Made by a program: the position numbers and the translations under genes. Below, one piece after another: positions 43,127 through 52,573 of a stretch of DNA of 64,000 nucleotides (the first letter of the stretch is position 1; each line of letters opens with the position of its first letter). The notes beneath the pieces were generated by a model that saw only the letters and a list, made by a program, of their open reading frames with translations, was not told the DNA's origin and did no database searches. Origin of the DNA: an uncultured Eubacteriales bacterium (lineage in GTDB: Bacteria; Bacillota; Clostridia; Christensenellales; CAG-138); NCBI GenBank assembly GCA_902801845.1, contig CADCJW010000004.1, positions 133,936 to 197,935 of the forward strand. Reading direction: 5' to 3'.

Positions 43127-44296
43127 ATGGATTACGCAAAAGAATCCCTGCGCCTGCACGGGGAATGGAAGGGCAAGATCGAGGTCATCTCCAAGGTGCC
43201 CGTGAACAACAAGGACGATCTGAGCCTTGCGTACACCCCGGGCGTGGCCCAGCCCTGCCTGGAGATACAGAAGGATATCAACAAGAGCTATGAGCTGACC
43301 CGCCGGCACAACCTGGTGGCGGTGATCACCGACGGCACCGCGGTGCTGGGCCTCGGCGACATCGGCCCCGAGGCCGGCATGCCCGTCATGGAGGGCAAGT
43401 GTGCCCTGTTCAAGGCCTTCGCTGACGTGGACGCCTTCCCCCTCTGCATCCGCAGCAAGGACGTGGACGAGATCGTTCGCACCATCTACCTCATCTCCGG
43501 CAGCTTTGGCGGCATCAACCTGGAGGACATCGCCGCCCCCCGCTGCTTCGAGATCGAACGGCGGTTGAAGGAGATCTGCGACATCCCCGTGTTCCACGAC
43601 GATCAGCACGGCACCGCCATCGTGGTGGGCGCCGCCATCCTCAACGCCCTTCGGGTAGTGGACAAGCGGATCGACGAGATCAAAATGGTCATCAACGGCG
43701 CCGGGTCCGCCGGCATCGCCATCGGCAAGCACCTCATGAACCTGGGCGTGAAGCACCTCAAGATGGTGGACCGCTGCGGCATCCTCTGTGAAGGGGCCGA
43801 CATGAACCCCGCCCAGGCCCAGATGGCCGCCATCACCAACCCGGAGCGGTTCAGCGGCACCTTGGCCGATGCCCTTAGAGGCGCGGACGTGTTCGTGGGC
43901 GTCAGCGCTCCCCATATCGTGTCCCAGGACATGATCCGGTCCATGGCGAAGGACGCTGTGGTCTTCCCCATGGCGAACCCGGTGCCGGAGATCGAGCCGG
44001 AGGAGGCCAAGGCCGCCGGAGCCGCCATCGTGGGCACCGGCCGCAGCGACCATCCCAACCAGATCAACAACGTGCTGGTGTTCCCGGGCCTCTTTCGGGG
44101 CGCCCTGGATGTGCGTGCCCGGGAGATCAACGAGGAGATGAAGCTGGCCGCCTCCCATGCCCTGGCGGGGCTGGTCACGGCGGAGGAGCTGAACAAAGAC
44201 TATATCCTGCCCAAAGCCTTCGACAAGCGGGTGGGCCCCACCGTGGCGGCGGCCGTCGCCCAGGCCGCCCGGGACAGCGGCGTAGCCAGGATATGA
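43127..44296 (+). CDS. Malic enzyme (malate dehydrogenase, decarboxylating)
   Basis: This 389-residue short-form malic enzyme has [33 protein letters not shown] and [10 protein letters not shown] in the N-terminal domain. The metal/catalytic block is [18 protein letters not shown] with [11 protein letters not shown], and the NAD-binding domain has [16 protein letters not shown]. The enzyme converts malate to pyruvate and CO2 with NAD(P)H formation. It follows the LarA gene by 14 bases. Together with PGM and GAPDH this would feed carbon to pyruvate. Co-factor preference is not clear from sequence. Confidence 0.93.
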   Translation: MDYAKESLRLHGEWKGKIEVISKVPVNNKDDLSLAYTPGVAQPCLEIQKDINKSYELTRRHNLVAVITDGTAVLGLGDIGPEAGMPVMEGKCALFKAFADVDAFPLCIRSKDVDEIVRTIYLISGSFGGINLEDIAAPRCFEIERRLKEICDIPVFHDDQHGTAIVVGAAILNALRVVDKRIDEIKMVINGAGSAGIAIGKHLMNLGVKHLKMVDRCGILCEGADMNPAQAQMAAITNPERFSGTLADALRGADVFVGVSAPHIVSQDMIRSMAKDAVVFPMANPVPEIEPEEAKAAGAAIVGTGRSDHPNQINNVLVFPGLFRGALDVRAREINEEMKLAASHALAGLVTAEELNKDYILPKAFDKRVGPTVAAAVAQAARDSGVARI

Positions 44297-44311
44297 AAGG
44301 AGATATGTTTC

Positions 44312-45220
44312 ATGGCACTCTTTGACGCAACGAAAGTGAAGCTGGGGATCGCGCCCATCGGCTGGTGCAACGACGACATGCCGGAGCTGGGGGCGGAGAA
44401 CACCTTCCGCCAGACCGTCAGCGAGATGGCCCTGGCGGGGTTCACCGGCTGCGAGATCGGCAACAAGTACCCCAAGGACCCCCAGGAACTGAAGTGGGAG
44501 CTGGATCTCAGAGGCATGCGGATCGCCAGCCGCTGGTTCTCTTCCTTCCTGCTGACCAAGCCTCTCGAGGAGAATTTGGCGGACTTCAACCGGGAGCTTG
44601 ATTTCCTCGCCGCCGTAGGCGCGGACCGCATCAACGTGTCCGAGCAGAGCTATTCCATCCAGGGCCAGGTGAACACCCCCATTCTCACCGGGAACCATAA
44701 GCACGTCATGAACGACGAGGAGTGGGATCGCCTCTGCAAGGGCCTGGACGCCCTGGGCAAGGCCGCCGCGGAACGGGGCTTCAAGCTCTGCTTCCATCAC
44801 CACATGGGCACCGTTGTCCAGACCGCCGCGGAAACCGACCGGATGATGGCCAACACCGACTCCCGGTACGTGTTCCTCTGCTACGACACGGGCCACTTCA
44901 CCTTCGCCGGGGAGGACCCCCTCGCCATGCTCAAGAAGTACGTGGACCGGGTGGGCCACGTCCACCTGAAGGACATGCGCCTTTGCGTGGTCAAAGAGGC
45001 GCGGGACAAGGACTGGAGCTTTTTGACCGCCGTGCGCAACGGCGCGTTCACCGTGCCCGGGGACGGGGACGTGGATTTCGACCCGGTTTTTAAGGTCCTC
45101 TCTGACGCCAAATATGAGGGTTGGCTCCTGGTGGAGGCCGAGCAGGACCCCGCCAAGGCGAACCCCCTGGAATACGCCATCAAGGGTCGCCGGTATATCG
45201 CTGAGCACACCGGGCTGTAA
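44312..45220 (+). CDS. iolE: Inosose dehydratase-like TIM-barrel protein (IolE)
   Basis: This 302-residue TIM-barrel protein of the xylose-isomerase/AP-endonuclease-2 superfamily starts VKLGIAPIGWCNDDMPELG, the hallmark of IolE, which dehydrates scyllo-inosose. Metal ligands appear in CFHHHMGT, CYDTGHF and GHVHLKDMR, plus the glutamate in LLVEAEQDP. Other sugar epimerases share the fold, but the N-terminal wording and the iolB and iolD genes following it make IolE the best call. AAAGGAG precedes the ATG. Confidence 0.88.
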   Translation: MALFDATKVKLGIAPIGWCNDDMPELGAENTFRQTVSEMALAGFTGCEIGNKYPKDPQELKWELDLRGMRIASRWFSSFLLTKPLEENLADFNRELDFLAAVGADRINVSEQSYSIQGQVNTPILTGNHKHVMNDEEWDRLCKGLDALGKAAAERGFKLCFHHHMGTVVQTAAETDRMMANTDSRYVFLCYDTGHFTFAGEDPLAMLKKYVDRVGHVHLKDMRLCVVKEARDKDWSFLTAVRNGAFTVPGDGDVDFDPVFKVLSDAKYEGWLLVEAEQDPAKANPLEYAIKGRRYIAEHTGL

Positions 45221-45237
45221 CCGGGCGAGGAGGTCAT

Positions 45238-46029
45238 ATGTATTTCGATAAGGAGCTGCATCGCGGCTACAACGTGTATATCGATGCCGCGGCAGACGAT
45301 TTGGGGACCCGGATGGACGTGGGCCTGCTGGTGCTGGAGCCGGGCGACGCCTACGCCATTTGCGAGCCTGAAAAGGAGACCGCCGTGCTGTTGTTCGAGG
45401 GCGCCGCGGAGCTGACCTACGGGGAGAAAATGGTCCTGATCGACCGCCCCGACTGCTTCCGCCACGAGGCCTATTGCCTGCTGGCCCCTCGGAGGACCAA
45501 AATCAGCCTGATTGCCAAATCTCACGCGGAGCTGTTCATCCAGCAGACCGTCAACGAGCGGGACTACGAGCCCGTGCTCTACACCCCCGAGACGGTCCAG
45601 GTCCAGCACGCCGGGGCCAACGGGGAGCTCATGGGCGCCATGCGCCGGGAGATCAAGACCTTCTTCGACTACGAGAACGCGCCTTTCTCCAACATGGTCC
45701 TGGGCGAGGTCCTCAACTTCCCCGGCAAGTGGTCCTCCTATCCGCCCCATCATCACCCCCAGCCGGAGGTGTACTTCTATCGGTTCGACTATCCCCAGGG
45801 CTTCGGTGCCGGCTTTGCTAACGGCCAGATATACGAGACCCATCACAACGGCCTCGCCGTCATCAACCATGGGTTCCATTCCCAGGTGGCCGCGCCGGGC
45901 TACGCCATGTGCTACGCCTGGGGCATCCGGCATCTTCCCGGCGACCCCTGGCAGAAGACCCGCATCGACGATCCCGAGCACGCCTGGCTCTGGAAGCCGG
46001 ACGCCAACGATCACATTTTCAAAGACTAA
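45238..46029 (+). CDS. iolB: 5-deoxy-glucuronate isomerase (IolB)
   Basis: This 263-residue two-cupin protein has the metal-binding sequence [20 protein letters not shown] near residues 175-194, characteristic of IolB, plus [13 protein letters not shown] just before it. IolB turns 5-deoxy-D-glucuronate into 2-deoxy-5-keto-D-gluconate in inositol breakdown. GAGGAGG is seven bases upstream. It is between iolE and iolD with 17- and 23-base gaps, so the three successive steps of the ring-opening route are encoded together (their order in the pathway is E, D, B). Confidence 0.92.
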   Translation: MYFDKELHRGYNVYIDAAADDLGTRMDVGLLVLEPGDAYAICEPEKETAVLLFEGAAELTYGEKMVLIDRPDCFRHEAYCLLAPRRTKISLIAKSHAELFIQQTVNERDYEPVLYTPETVQVQHAGANGELMGAMRREIKTFFDYENAPFSNMVLGEVLNFPGKWSSYPPHHHPQPEVYFYRFDYPQGFGAGFANGQIYETHHNGLAVINHGFHSQVAAPGYAMCYAWGIRHLPGDPWQKTRIDDPEHAWLWKPDANDHIFKD

Positions 46030-46052
46030 TCTCATTTCATCAGGAGGGAAGC

Positions 46053-47975
46053 ATGAAGACCGTTCGCTTGACCATGGCCCAGGCCCTGGTACGTTTTCTG
46101 GAGAACCAATACATCGCCTATGACGGCGTGGAGCACCCCTTCGTGGAAGGTGTCATCATGCTGCCCGGCCACGGCAACGTGGTGGGCCTGGGGCAGGCGC
46201 TGCGGCAGGAGACCTGCCGCCTGAAGGTCTGGCAGGGCAAGAACGAGCAGGGCATGGCCCATACCGCCGTGGCTTTCGCCAAGCAGATGAAGCGCAAAAA
46301 GATCATCGCCGTGACCTCCTCCGTAGGCCCCGGCGCCGCCAACATAGTCACCGCTGCCGCCACCGCCACGGCCAACAATATCCCGGTGCTGATCCTGCCC
46401 GGCGACGTGTACGCCTGCCGCCAGCCGGACCCGGTGCTGCAGCAGATCGAGCAGATCCACGACCTGTCCATCTCCACCAACGACGCCTTTCGAGCCGTCT
46501 GCCGCTATTGGGACCGCATCGTCCGTCCCGAGCAGCTCATGAGCGCTCTCCTCTCCGCCTTCCGGGTGCTGACGGACCCAGCCAACACCGGCGCGGTGTG
46601 CCTGGCTATCCCCCAGGACGTGGAGGGCGAAGCATACGACTACCCCGAGTCCTTCTTCCAGAAGCGGGTCCATCGCCTGGCCCGGCGGTTGCCGGAGGCG
46701 GAGGCCCTGGCGGAGGCTGCGGCGGTCATTCGCGCCGCGAAAAAGCCCCTGCTGATCTGCGGCGGCGGCGTCCGTTATAGCGAAGCCCATGAGGAATTCA
46801 AAGCCTTTGCTGAAGCCACGGGCATCCCCTTCGCCGAGACCCAGGCGGGCAAGAGCGCCATCGTATACGATCACCCCCTGAACCTGGGCGGCATCGGTGT
46901 CACGGGCTGCTCCGCGGCTAACGAGATCGCCAAGGAAGCGGACGTGATCATTGGCGTAGGTACCCGCTATACCGACTTCACCACCTCCTCCAAGTGGCTG
47001 TTCCGGGAGGACGCCAAGTTCGTCAACATCAACGTGTCCGAGTTCCAGGCCCTGAAGCTGGATGCGGTGCCCGTCATCGCCGATGCAAAGCGGGCCCTGC
47101 CGGCGCTACTCAAGGAGCTCAGGGGCTACCAAGCTCCTTATACGGGCGAGATCGAAACGGCCCGGGACCGCTGGGCCAGGGAGCTCCACCGGTTGCAGCA
47201 CATCGAGTACAAGGAGGGCTACGTGCCCGAGGTCAACGATGCCAACGCATCCTCCGCGGACCGGTTCGCCAAAGACCTGAACGCTTGCCTCACCCAGACC
47301 ACGGTGCTGGGCGCCATCAACTTCGCCATCGACCCTGAGGACGTGGCCATCGGCTCCTCCGGCTCGCTGCCCGGCGACATGCAGCGTATGTGGTGCGCCC
47401 GGGGCGTGGATACATACAATATGGAATACGGCTACTCCTGCATGGGCTACGAGGTCTCCGGCGCATTGGGCGTCAAGTACGCCATCGGCGATCGGGACGT
47501 GTACGCCATGGTGGGCGACGGCAGCTTCATCATGCTCCACTCCGAGCTCTTGACCGCGGTCCAGGAGCACAAGAAGATCAACGTCTGCGTGTTCAACAAC
47601 GCCTCCTTCGGCTGCATCAACAACCTGCAGGTGGGCCATGGCAACGATACCTTGTGCACCGAGCTCCGTTTCCGGGGCGAGGACGGGGAGCATTCCGGCT
47701 CCTTCATGCCGGTGAATTTCGCCAAGATCGCCGAGGGCTACGGCTGCAAAGCATATACCATCCGTTCTCTCCAGGAGCTGTACGCAGCTCTCAAGGAGGC
47801 CAAGACCATAGAGGGCGTGCCCGTGGTGTTCGACATCCGGGTCCTGCCCAAATCCATGACCGAGGGCTACGGCTCCTGGTGGCGCGTGGGCGACACGGAG
47901 GTCTCCGAGAACCCCCGGAACCTAGCCGCCTATGAGGACCACCTCCTTCATGTGAAGGATGCGAAGAAGTATTGA
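46053..47975 (+). CDS. iolD: 3D-(3,5/4)-trihydroxycyclohexane-1,2-dione hydrolase (IolD)
   Basis: This 640-residue thiamine-diphosphate enzyme opens the inositol-derived ring. The N-terminal pyrimidine domain includes the catalytic-type glutamate in [16 protein letters not shown], then [18 protein letters not shown]. The C-terminal domain has the diphosphate motif [13 protein letters not shown] ending [19 protein letters not shown] lies seven bases before the ATG at 46053; a longer in-frame stretch upstream overlaps iolB and is not used. Length and motif order fit IolD rather than acetolactate synthase. It is the last gene of the operon. Confidence 0.92.
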   Translation: MKTVRLTMAQALVRFLENQYIAYDGVEHPFVEGVIMLPGHGNVVGLGQALRQETCRLKVWQGKNEQGMAHTAVAFAKQMKRKKIIAVTSSVGPGAANIVTAAATATANNIPVLILPGDVYACRQPDPVLQQIEQIHDLSISTNDAFRAVCRYWDRIVRPEQLMSALLSAFRVLTDPANTGAVCLAIPQDVEGEAYDYPESFFQKRVHRLARRLPEAEALAEAAAVIRAAKKPLLICGGGVRYSEAHEEFKAFAEATGIPFAETQAGKSAIVYDHPLNLGGIGVTGCSAANEIAKEADVIIGVGTRYTDFTTSSKWLFREDAKFVNINVSEFQALKLDAVPVIADAKRALPALLKELRGYQAPYTGEIETARDRWARELHRLQHIEYKEGYVPEVNDANASSADRFAKDLNACLTQTTVLGAINFAIDPEDVAIGSSGSLPGDMQRMWCARGVDTYNMEYGYSCMGYEVSGALGVKYAIGDRDVYAMVGDGSFIMLHSELLTAVQEHKKINVCVFNNASFGCINNLQVGHGNDTLCTELRFRGEDGEHSGSFMPVNFAKIAEGYGCKAYTIRSLQELYAALKEAKTIEGVPVVFDIRVLPKSMTEGYGSWWRVGDTEVSENPRNLAAYEDHLLHVKDAKKY

Positions 47976-48037
47976 TTCAACGTTGCTCTCAGACTAAGAA
48001 TAATACCATAGGCAAATCTCCTGTTTGCATCGCAAGT

Positions 48038-48063
48038 TCATCAGCCGGGTCCTCCCGGCTGAT
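48038..48063 (+). terminator. Hairpin after iolD (terminator-like)
   Basis: CATCAGCCGGG (48038-48048) pairs perfectly with CCCGGCTGATG (48053-48063) around TCCT. The T run is missing, so it may be an mRNA-end stabiliser or a factor-dependent terminator of the 16-kb operon. Confidence 0.55.
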
Positions 48064-48260
48064 GGTTATAATAGAGTGAAATAGTATTTGTCTACTACAG
48101 CAAAAATCCCCCGAGAATCCCTTCCGAGAGCGTTTACTGTTTTGAGATTTTGCAACATTCCCTTTCTATCGTTCCAGATCATAGGTGCGAGTTCGTTGTT
48201 TTTGCTGTTTCTTGATCGGATGCTTGAACGCATGCTTTGCCCGGAGCTCCGTTTTGAGAA

Positions 48261-48542
48261 GGTTCAGCAGGCGAGGCGTGTCTCACTGGATGCGCTGGAA
48301 GCGCTTGATCCGCTGGCACAGGGACTGGATCTGCCGGGTGATTTCGGCCCAGTCCAGCCGGTTCTTGGACAGGACTTGGGGATTAGTCTCGTGTCGGATG
48401 CGGTTGCGGACCTTGCTGAGCTGCCGGTCCAGGGCATCATCGGAGCATTTTTCGTACGTATCCCGGTCGCCTTTCTGATGAGCCGTGAAGTGCCGGTCTC
48501 CATGTTCCACGTCGGCCTCGCGACGCCTTGCTCAATGCTTTT
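48261..48542 (-). pseudogene. Unidentified coding remnant on the minus strand
   Basis: The minus strand reads ARRREADVEHGDRHFTAHQ and continues through KVRNRIRHETNPQVL, SKNRLDWAEITRQIQSL and CQRIKRFQRIQ before a stop, with another stop just upstream. Charged, helix-rich wording suggests a scrap of a real protein, possibly from a mobile element, but I cannot name the family. The rest of 47976-48690 shows nothing else convincing. Confidence 0.35.
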
Positions 48543-48693
48543 GCAAGTGTTCCTGTGTCTTGTTTGTTTTATCTTTGTTAATCGAAAGCATCGAAAGCGT
48601 TCGGAACCTATCATCTGCCCATGAACATAAGAACTAAGGAGAGGGCATGAACAAGAAAAAGGCCGATGTAATAGACTCATTCATCAGAAAAAG

Positions 48694-48714
48694 TGCAACA
48701 TTTTTACCACATTT
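48694..48714 (+). repeat. 21-bp repeat near the 48.83-kb tRNA remnant
   Basis: This is identical to 12585-12605. It is also part of a larger dyad: GTGCAACAT (48693-48701) is repeated inverted as ATGTTGCAC (48723-48731). Position 114 bases before a tRNA remnant supports a recombinase-site origin. Confidence 0.6.
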
Positions 48715-48827
48715 CTATTAGAATGTTGCACTTGATATATACTTATTAGCTTTTTGGTGGTTCAAAAAATGCCTAAATAAGGGGGTTTTTTTACTATATA
48801 TACCTATTATCACGCTTTAGTCAACCG

Positions 48828-48872
48828 CTCCTAAGCGAAAGGCCGCGCGTTCGAGTCGCGCCAGGGACGCCA
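48828..48872 (+). repeat. Diverged tRNA 3'-half remnant (third attachment scar)
   Basis: CTCCTAAGCG followed by a perfect T arm (GCGCG-TTCGAGT-CGCGC), an acceptor strand CAGGGAC, discriminator G and CCA. No 5' half precedes it. It begins with the same anticodon-loop sequence as the copies at 3763 and 12483 but differs in the T arm and acceptor, so it may derive from a tRNA-Arg(CCT) of another genome. Confidence 0.7.
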
Positions 48873-48911
48873 AGCCCCCGAAAACAATGTGTTTTCGGGG
48901 GCTTATTTTTC
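48872..48911 (+). terminator. Strong terminator after the third tRNA remnant
   Basis: AAGCCCCCGAAAAC pairs with GTTTTCGGGGGCTT around a 5-base loop, followed by ATTTTT. It retains the tRNA-terminator arrangement. Confidence 0.85.
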
Positions 48912-49008
48912 CGGTTACCTGTTTTGTGAATTTGTCAGGTCTTTCTTTGTTGTTGCATAACAATTATGTATATGCACGAGACTATGCGATCTGCAAAGGC
49001 CTACTGAC

Positions 49009-49131
49009 ATTCATATGCATATCATTCCCAGCGTAGACGACGGCAGTCAGAGCATTGAAGAATCCGTAACACTGCTTCACATGGCAGTCGCCCAAGGCGT
49101 CGGTACGGTTATCGCCACCCCGCACATAGAA
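49009..49131 (+). pseudogene. N-terminal fragment of a CpsB/YwqE-type tyrosine phosphatase (PHP fold)
   Basis: The frame reads MHIIPSVDDGSQSIEESVTL, then LHMAVAQGVGTVIATPHIEK. This is the conserved start of CpsB/CapC/YwqE phosphatases (H-ILPGVDDG-S...IATPH). Homology stops abruptly at AATTTAGGGC, where a copy of the tRNA-Arg terminator begins (about 49129-49165). Only some 40 of about 250 codons remain. The sequence 49166-49307 shows no recognisable gene. Confidence 0.65.
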
Positions 49132-49166
49132 AAAGCCCAAAATTTAGGGCTTTTTTCTTTTGTCTT
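49129..49166 (+). terminator. Terminator-like stem resembling the tRNA-Arg terminator
   Basis: AAAAAGCCC..TTTAGGGCTTTTTTC resembles 3807-3840, including the flanking T-rich run. It abuts the truncated CpsB-like sequence, so recombination between tRNA-downstream copies may have caused the truncation. Confidence 0.5.
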
Positions 49167-49307
49167 TATTTTGTTCTCCCTCTCATTTGGTGCGAATAAT
49201 TCAACTTGCCCTGCAAAATGCGGGGTTCTAGGCGTGATTAAGGAACACATTTTCCTTATAGTATGGTCGTATTCAAGATGCAATGATAAAGACTATCAAA
49301 AGTCTAT

Positions 49308-49505
49308 ATGTTGATGACAGCCACGGAAGATGAAGACTATGTGCCTGAAAAAGCCATAAGCGGCCTGCAGGGCTGGGTCGATTGTTTTGAAAAGGCAGAG
49401 CTTGCCGGATCACTATTCTGCGGCGGCATCTCCGATCCGGATGAGGCCTCCGGGAAAAAGGAGGAACAGGATGAAGCTTATGAATTCGGGAAATCTCTTA
49501 AGTAA
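49308..49505 (+). pseudogene. C-terminal fragment of a flavodoxin/NADPH-FMN-reductase-like protein
   Basis: The frame includes ISGLQGWVDCFEKAELAGSL, then FCGGISDPDEASGKKEEQDE and AYEFGKSLK before the stop. This resembles the last 60 or so residues of flavodoxin-family FMN reductases (GWxxCxxxAxLxGxxxCGG...AYELGKS). No flavin-binding N-terminal part exists upstream. Its last codons overlap the start of the following lipoprotein gene, an arrangement seen in real operons, so the pair was probably moved together. Confidence 0.5.
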
Positions 49506-49836
49506 CAGAACCCGTATATCTGCTCTTTTGCTGGCCCTGATGATCCTTCTTCTCACAGGCTGCAACAGCACCGGGCCAGCGGAGACAGGAGCACTCACAG
49601 AGTCCGGCTCGGCGGAAGAAACGACTCTTCCGACAGTGACAGAACCGGCATCAAAGAATGAAGCTTCGGAACCTTATAGCACAAAATCTTCATTACCGGA
49701 AGGAACGGACAGAATGTTTTATGCACATGTAAATGGAAAGGTCCTGAAGATCCTTGCAGCTGAGAATTCTTCCGCAGACGCTTTCCTTGATCTTCTGAAG
49801 AGCGGAGACGTGCCAGTCGAAATGCACGACTACTAA
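49471..49836 (+). pseudogene. Lipoprotein with cyclophilin-like domain, 3' truncated
   Basis: GGAGGAACAGG leads to an ATG at 49471. The product has a signal peptide with lipobox LLLTGC (Cys about 32), a Ser/Thr/Glu-rich spacer and the start of a cyclophilin-like fold (FYAHVNGKVLKILAAENSSA, DAFLDLLKSGDVPVEMHDY). It then stops, where full proteins continue for about 80 more residues. The break coincides with the start of an RraA fragment at about 49837, so this looks like a deletion join. 121 codons remain; expression is possible but a folded domain is unlikely. Confidence 0.65.
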
Positions 49837-50327
49837 TCAGCAACATCCTTTTTCACTACGCGATGAGCCAGGCTGCTCCCGGTTCGGTGCTCGTGATCGA
49901 CCGTATGGGAAACGATAAGATCGCCTGCGCGGGCGAGATGTCTGTAATGAATGCACAGGCCTACGGCCTTGCCGGCATCGTCGTGGACGGCGCCGTGACG
50001 GATACCCCCCAGATCAAGGAACTGGGCCTGCCGGTCTTCGCGGTGACCTCCGCGGCGGTCGCCTGCAGCCTCAAATACCGTGACGGCGAAGTCAATGTGC
50101 CCGTACAGTGCGGCGGCTGCGTCGTCGACCCCGGGGATATCGTTTTCGGGAACGCCGATGGCATGATCGTATGCCCTCCCGACGAATTTGAGCACTGGCT
50201 GGAGAAGGCGGAGGAGGCCGACGTGACCGAAGTGAAATGGCGCGCCCATTTCCGTGCTGGCGGACATCTGGATGATCTCTACCCGATCAAAGAGGAAGTT
50301 GAAAAGAGGCTCGGCATCCGTAAATAA
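49837..50327 (+). pseudogene. RraA family protein, N-terminally truncated
   Basis: From the ATG at 49863, 154 codons match the C-terminal two-thirds of RraA-type proteins: APGSVLVIDRMGNDKIACAG, GLAGIVVDGAVTDTPQI and VDPGDIVFGNADGMIV. The open frame can be followed back to the end of the lipoprotein fragment (NILFHYAMSQAAPGS) but the first 55 or so residues are missing. The catalytic Arg of RraA (GPIRD in the copy at 11.4 kb) is Thr here (GAVTD), so even if translated it may be inactive. Confidence 0.75.
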
Positions 50328-50410
50328 CCGACACTCAAAAGCAAAACGAACCAGCGGTTACAGGGAGGGATCCTGCGGCCGCTGGAATATTATTTACTGG
50401 CTTTTTCATC

Positions 50411-50563
50411 CGGACCTCCCGGGACAGCATCCCGCTCCATATCTCCCGGTTCTTCCCCCGGTTTCACATGCAGGATCGAAAGGCGACCGATGTGCGGATC
50501 GTCAAATATCTGGCAAGGATCGCCTCTGAAACACTGGAATATGTGTATACGGGAAATTGCTGA
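50411..50563 (+). pseudogene. C-terminal fragment of an AmmeMemoRadiSam radical SAM enzyme (AmrS)
   Basis: The frame reads RTSRDSIPLHISRFFPRFHM, then ARIASETLEYVYTGNC and a stop. The block PLHxSRFFPRF followed by A-x-EaGLxYVYxGN is the typical AmrS C-terminus. The radical-SAM core is absent upstream, so only about 50 codons survive. 50328-50410 and 50564-50662 show nothing else. Confidence 0.6.
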
Positions 50564-50662
50564 CGGCCCTTATTGCGCATGCAAAAGCTCATCTTCCGAT
50601 CCTGCTCGGAACACAAGTTACTGTCTTCCGACCGCAGGATTCGCATTCGGCACACTTCATCG

Positions 50663-50692
50663 AAAAAACGCTCCCTGACCGGGAGCGTTTTG
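50663..50692 (-). terminator. Terminator of pgi
   Basis: On the minus strand AAAACGCTCCC pairs with GGGAGCGTTTT around GGTCA, followed by TT. It lies 29 bases after the pgi stop. Confidence 0.85.
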
Positions 50693-50720
50693 GATCGGAG
50701 ATATCGGGGCGGGGACCGGA

Positions 50721-52304
50721 TCAGATGTTCAGCAGTTCGCTGTAGGCTTTCAGTGCGCCGTCCGTTTCGTGTGCCAGCACTCGCTTGGCCAGCACTTTGC
50801 CCAGCTGCACGCCCTCCTGGTCGAAGCTGTTCACGTTCCAGCAGAAGCCCTGGAACATCACCTTATTCTCAAAATGCGCCAGCAACGCGCCAAGGGATTC
50901 CGGCGTAAGCTGTTCACCGATGATGATGCTGGAGGGACGACCGCCATCAAAGCTCTTGTTGGGATCCTTGTCCTGCTTTCCGCAGGCAAAGGCCATGATC
51001 TGCGCGGCGACATTGGCGCACAGCTTTTGCTGGCTGGTACTGCCCTGAATGTCCGCGTCCATTCCCGCTTGATTCTTACGGAAACCGACAAACTGCAGCG
51101 GAACGACGTCCGTACCCTGATGCAGGAGCTGATAGAACGAATGCTGGCCGTTGGTGCCCGGTTCGCCGAAAATGACAGGTCCGGTGGGATAAGCGACCGG
51201 CTCGCCGAAGCGGTTGACATGCTTGCCGTTGGACTCCATGTCGAGCTGCTGCAGGTGCGCAGGGAAGCGGCTGAGCGCTTGGGAATAGGGCAGCACGGCG
51301 GTGACCGGATAGCCCAGCACGTTGCGCTCGTATACGCCGATCAGCGCGTCAAGCATAGAGGGGTTCTTCAAGGGGTCACTCTCTTTTGCCGTCAGATCCG
51401 CCGCATGCGCACCGGCCAGGAAACGTGCGAACACTTCGGGACCAAACGCCAGCGACAGTACCACGCCGCCGACACAGGAAGTGGAGGAATAGCGCCCGCC
51501 AATGAAGTCGTCCATGAAAAACGCTGCCAAGTATTCATCGGATTTTGCCAGCGGTGAAGTCTCGCTGGTGACGGCGACCATGTGTTTGGAGGGGTCCAGT
51601 CCCACGTCTCTCAGCGCGTTCTTGACAAAAGTTTCGTTGGTCAGCGTTTCAAGCGTGGTGCCGGACTTCGAGACCAGCACGAACAGGCTGTGCTTTAGGT
51701 CGATCGATTTGAGCACGTTCGCTGCATCGTCGGGGTCCACGTTGCTGATAAAACGGGCTTCGAGCCGGAATGCGCCGTTCTCTTTGGCCCAGTTTTCCAG
51801 CGCCAGATACATGGCGCGGGGCCCCAGGTCGCTTCCGCCGATGCCGATCTGCACGACGGTCGTGAACTTCTCACCATCGGCGTTGGCAATCTCTCCCGCA
51901 TGAACCTTTTGGGCAAACTCAGCCGCTTTTTTCTGCTCGCCGGCATAGAAGGCGCGCTTGTCCACCCCGTCCACGATCACGGCGTTTCCCAGCTGACCTC
52001 TTGTCAGCTGGTGCAGCACCAGACGCTTTTCACCGGTGTTGATCATTTCGCCGTTGTACAGCGCGGCGTATTTCTCCCCGAGCTGCGCCTCTTCGGCAAG
52101 CTCTTTTAGGATGGAGAGCAGTTCGTCGTCTACGGCCTTCGCTGCGAAGTTGTAGGCAAGTCCGCAAGCCATCGGCACCGTGTACTTCGAGACACGCTGC
52201 GCACCGTTTTCGCCCGCCATCGCTTCCTGCAGGTTTACGATGCCTTTTTTTGCTTTCAGCTTTTCAAAAGTCTTCAGCGTATCGAGATTGTTCCAATGCA
52301 ACAT
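50721..52304 (-). CDS. pgi: Glucose-6-phosphate isomerase
   Basis: This 527-residue isomerase has VVQIGIGGSDLGPRAMYLAL, the phosphate-binding SKSGTTLETLTN and the active-site block GPVIFGEPGTNGQHSFYQLL with its Glu and His, plus the C-terminal lysine near AHETDGAL. The ATG at 52304 has GGAGG ten bases upstream; the long frame before it is non-coding. It interconverts glucose 6-phosphate and fructose 6-phosphate in glycolysis. It is monocistronic, with a terminator just downstream and a divergent metallophosphoesterase gene upstream. It belongs to the bacterial branch of Pgi with GGRYSSTSCVGG in place of the more common GGRYSLWSAIG. Confidence 0.94.
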   Translation of the reverse strand: MLHWNNLDTLKTFEKLKAKKGIVNLQEAMAGENGAQRVSKYTVPMACGLAYNFAAKAVDDELLSILKELAEEAQLGEKYAALYNGEMINTGEKRLVLHQLTRGQLGNAVIVDGVDKRAFYAGEQKKAAEFAQKVHAGEIANADGEKFTTVVQIGIGGSDLGPRAMYLALENWAKENGAFRLEARFISNVDPDDAANVLKSIDLKHSLFVLVSKSGTTLETLTNETFVKNALRDVGLDPSKHMVAVTSETSPLAKSDEYLAAFFMDDFIGGRYSSTSCVGGVVLSLAFGPEVFARFLAGAHAADLTAKESDPLKNPSMLDALIGVYERNVLGYPVTAVLPYSQALSRFPAHLQQLDMESNGKHVNRFGEPVAYPTGPVIFGEPGTNGQHSFYQLLHQGTDVVPLQFVGFRKNQAGMDADIQGSTSQQKLCANVAAQIMAFACGKQDKDPNKSFDGGRPSSIIIGEQLTPESLGALLAHFENKVMFQGFCWNVNSFDQEGVQLGKVLAKRVLAHETDGALKAYSELLNI

Positions 52305-52573
52305 ATTTTCGTTTCCTCCATGAAAAGCTTTTTGATTGCGCGGTTTTTTCTCTGTCGGTACAAGTTTACCATTCCCGGGGCGATTTTTCAATCCCGCCGA
52401 AACAAAAATCGCTGTTCTCTTCACGAAGGAGTATTGCGTCATAGCGAAAAACTGGGAGCTTTCAGACAAAGAGCCGGTTGGATTTTTGTCCCGAGTATGG
52501 TATTGTATTCGTATCACCGGGCAAATCGATCCAAGCGGCGCTTTTTATGGTCCGGACGAATAAGGAGGGACTA

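Noticed and set aside
43073..45208. 711-codon minus-strand frame over malic enzyme and iolE
   Set aside because: Shadow frame opposite two well-defined enzymes.
48828..48872. Functional tRNA at 48.83 kb
   Set aside because: Only the anticodon loop to CCA is present; no D arm or 5' acceptor strand can be found upstream.
50573..50908. Short plus-strand frames antisense to the end of pgi
   Set aside because: They overlap the pgi terminator and coding end, are Arg/Ser-rich antisense translations, and show no motif.
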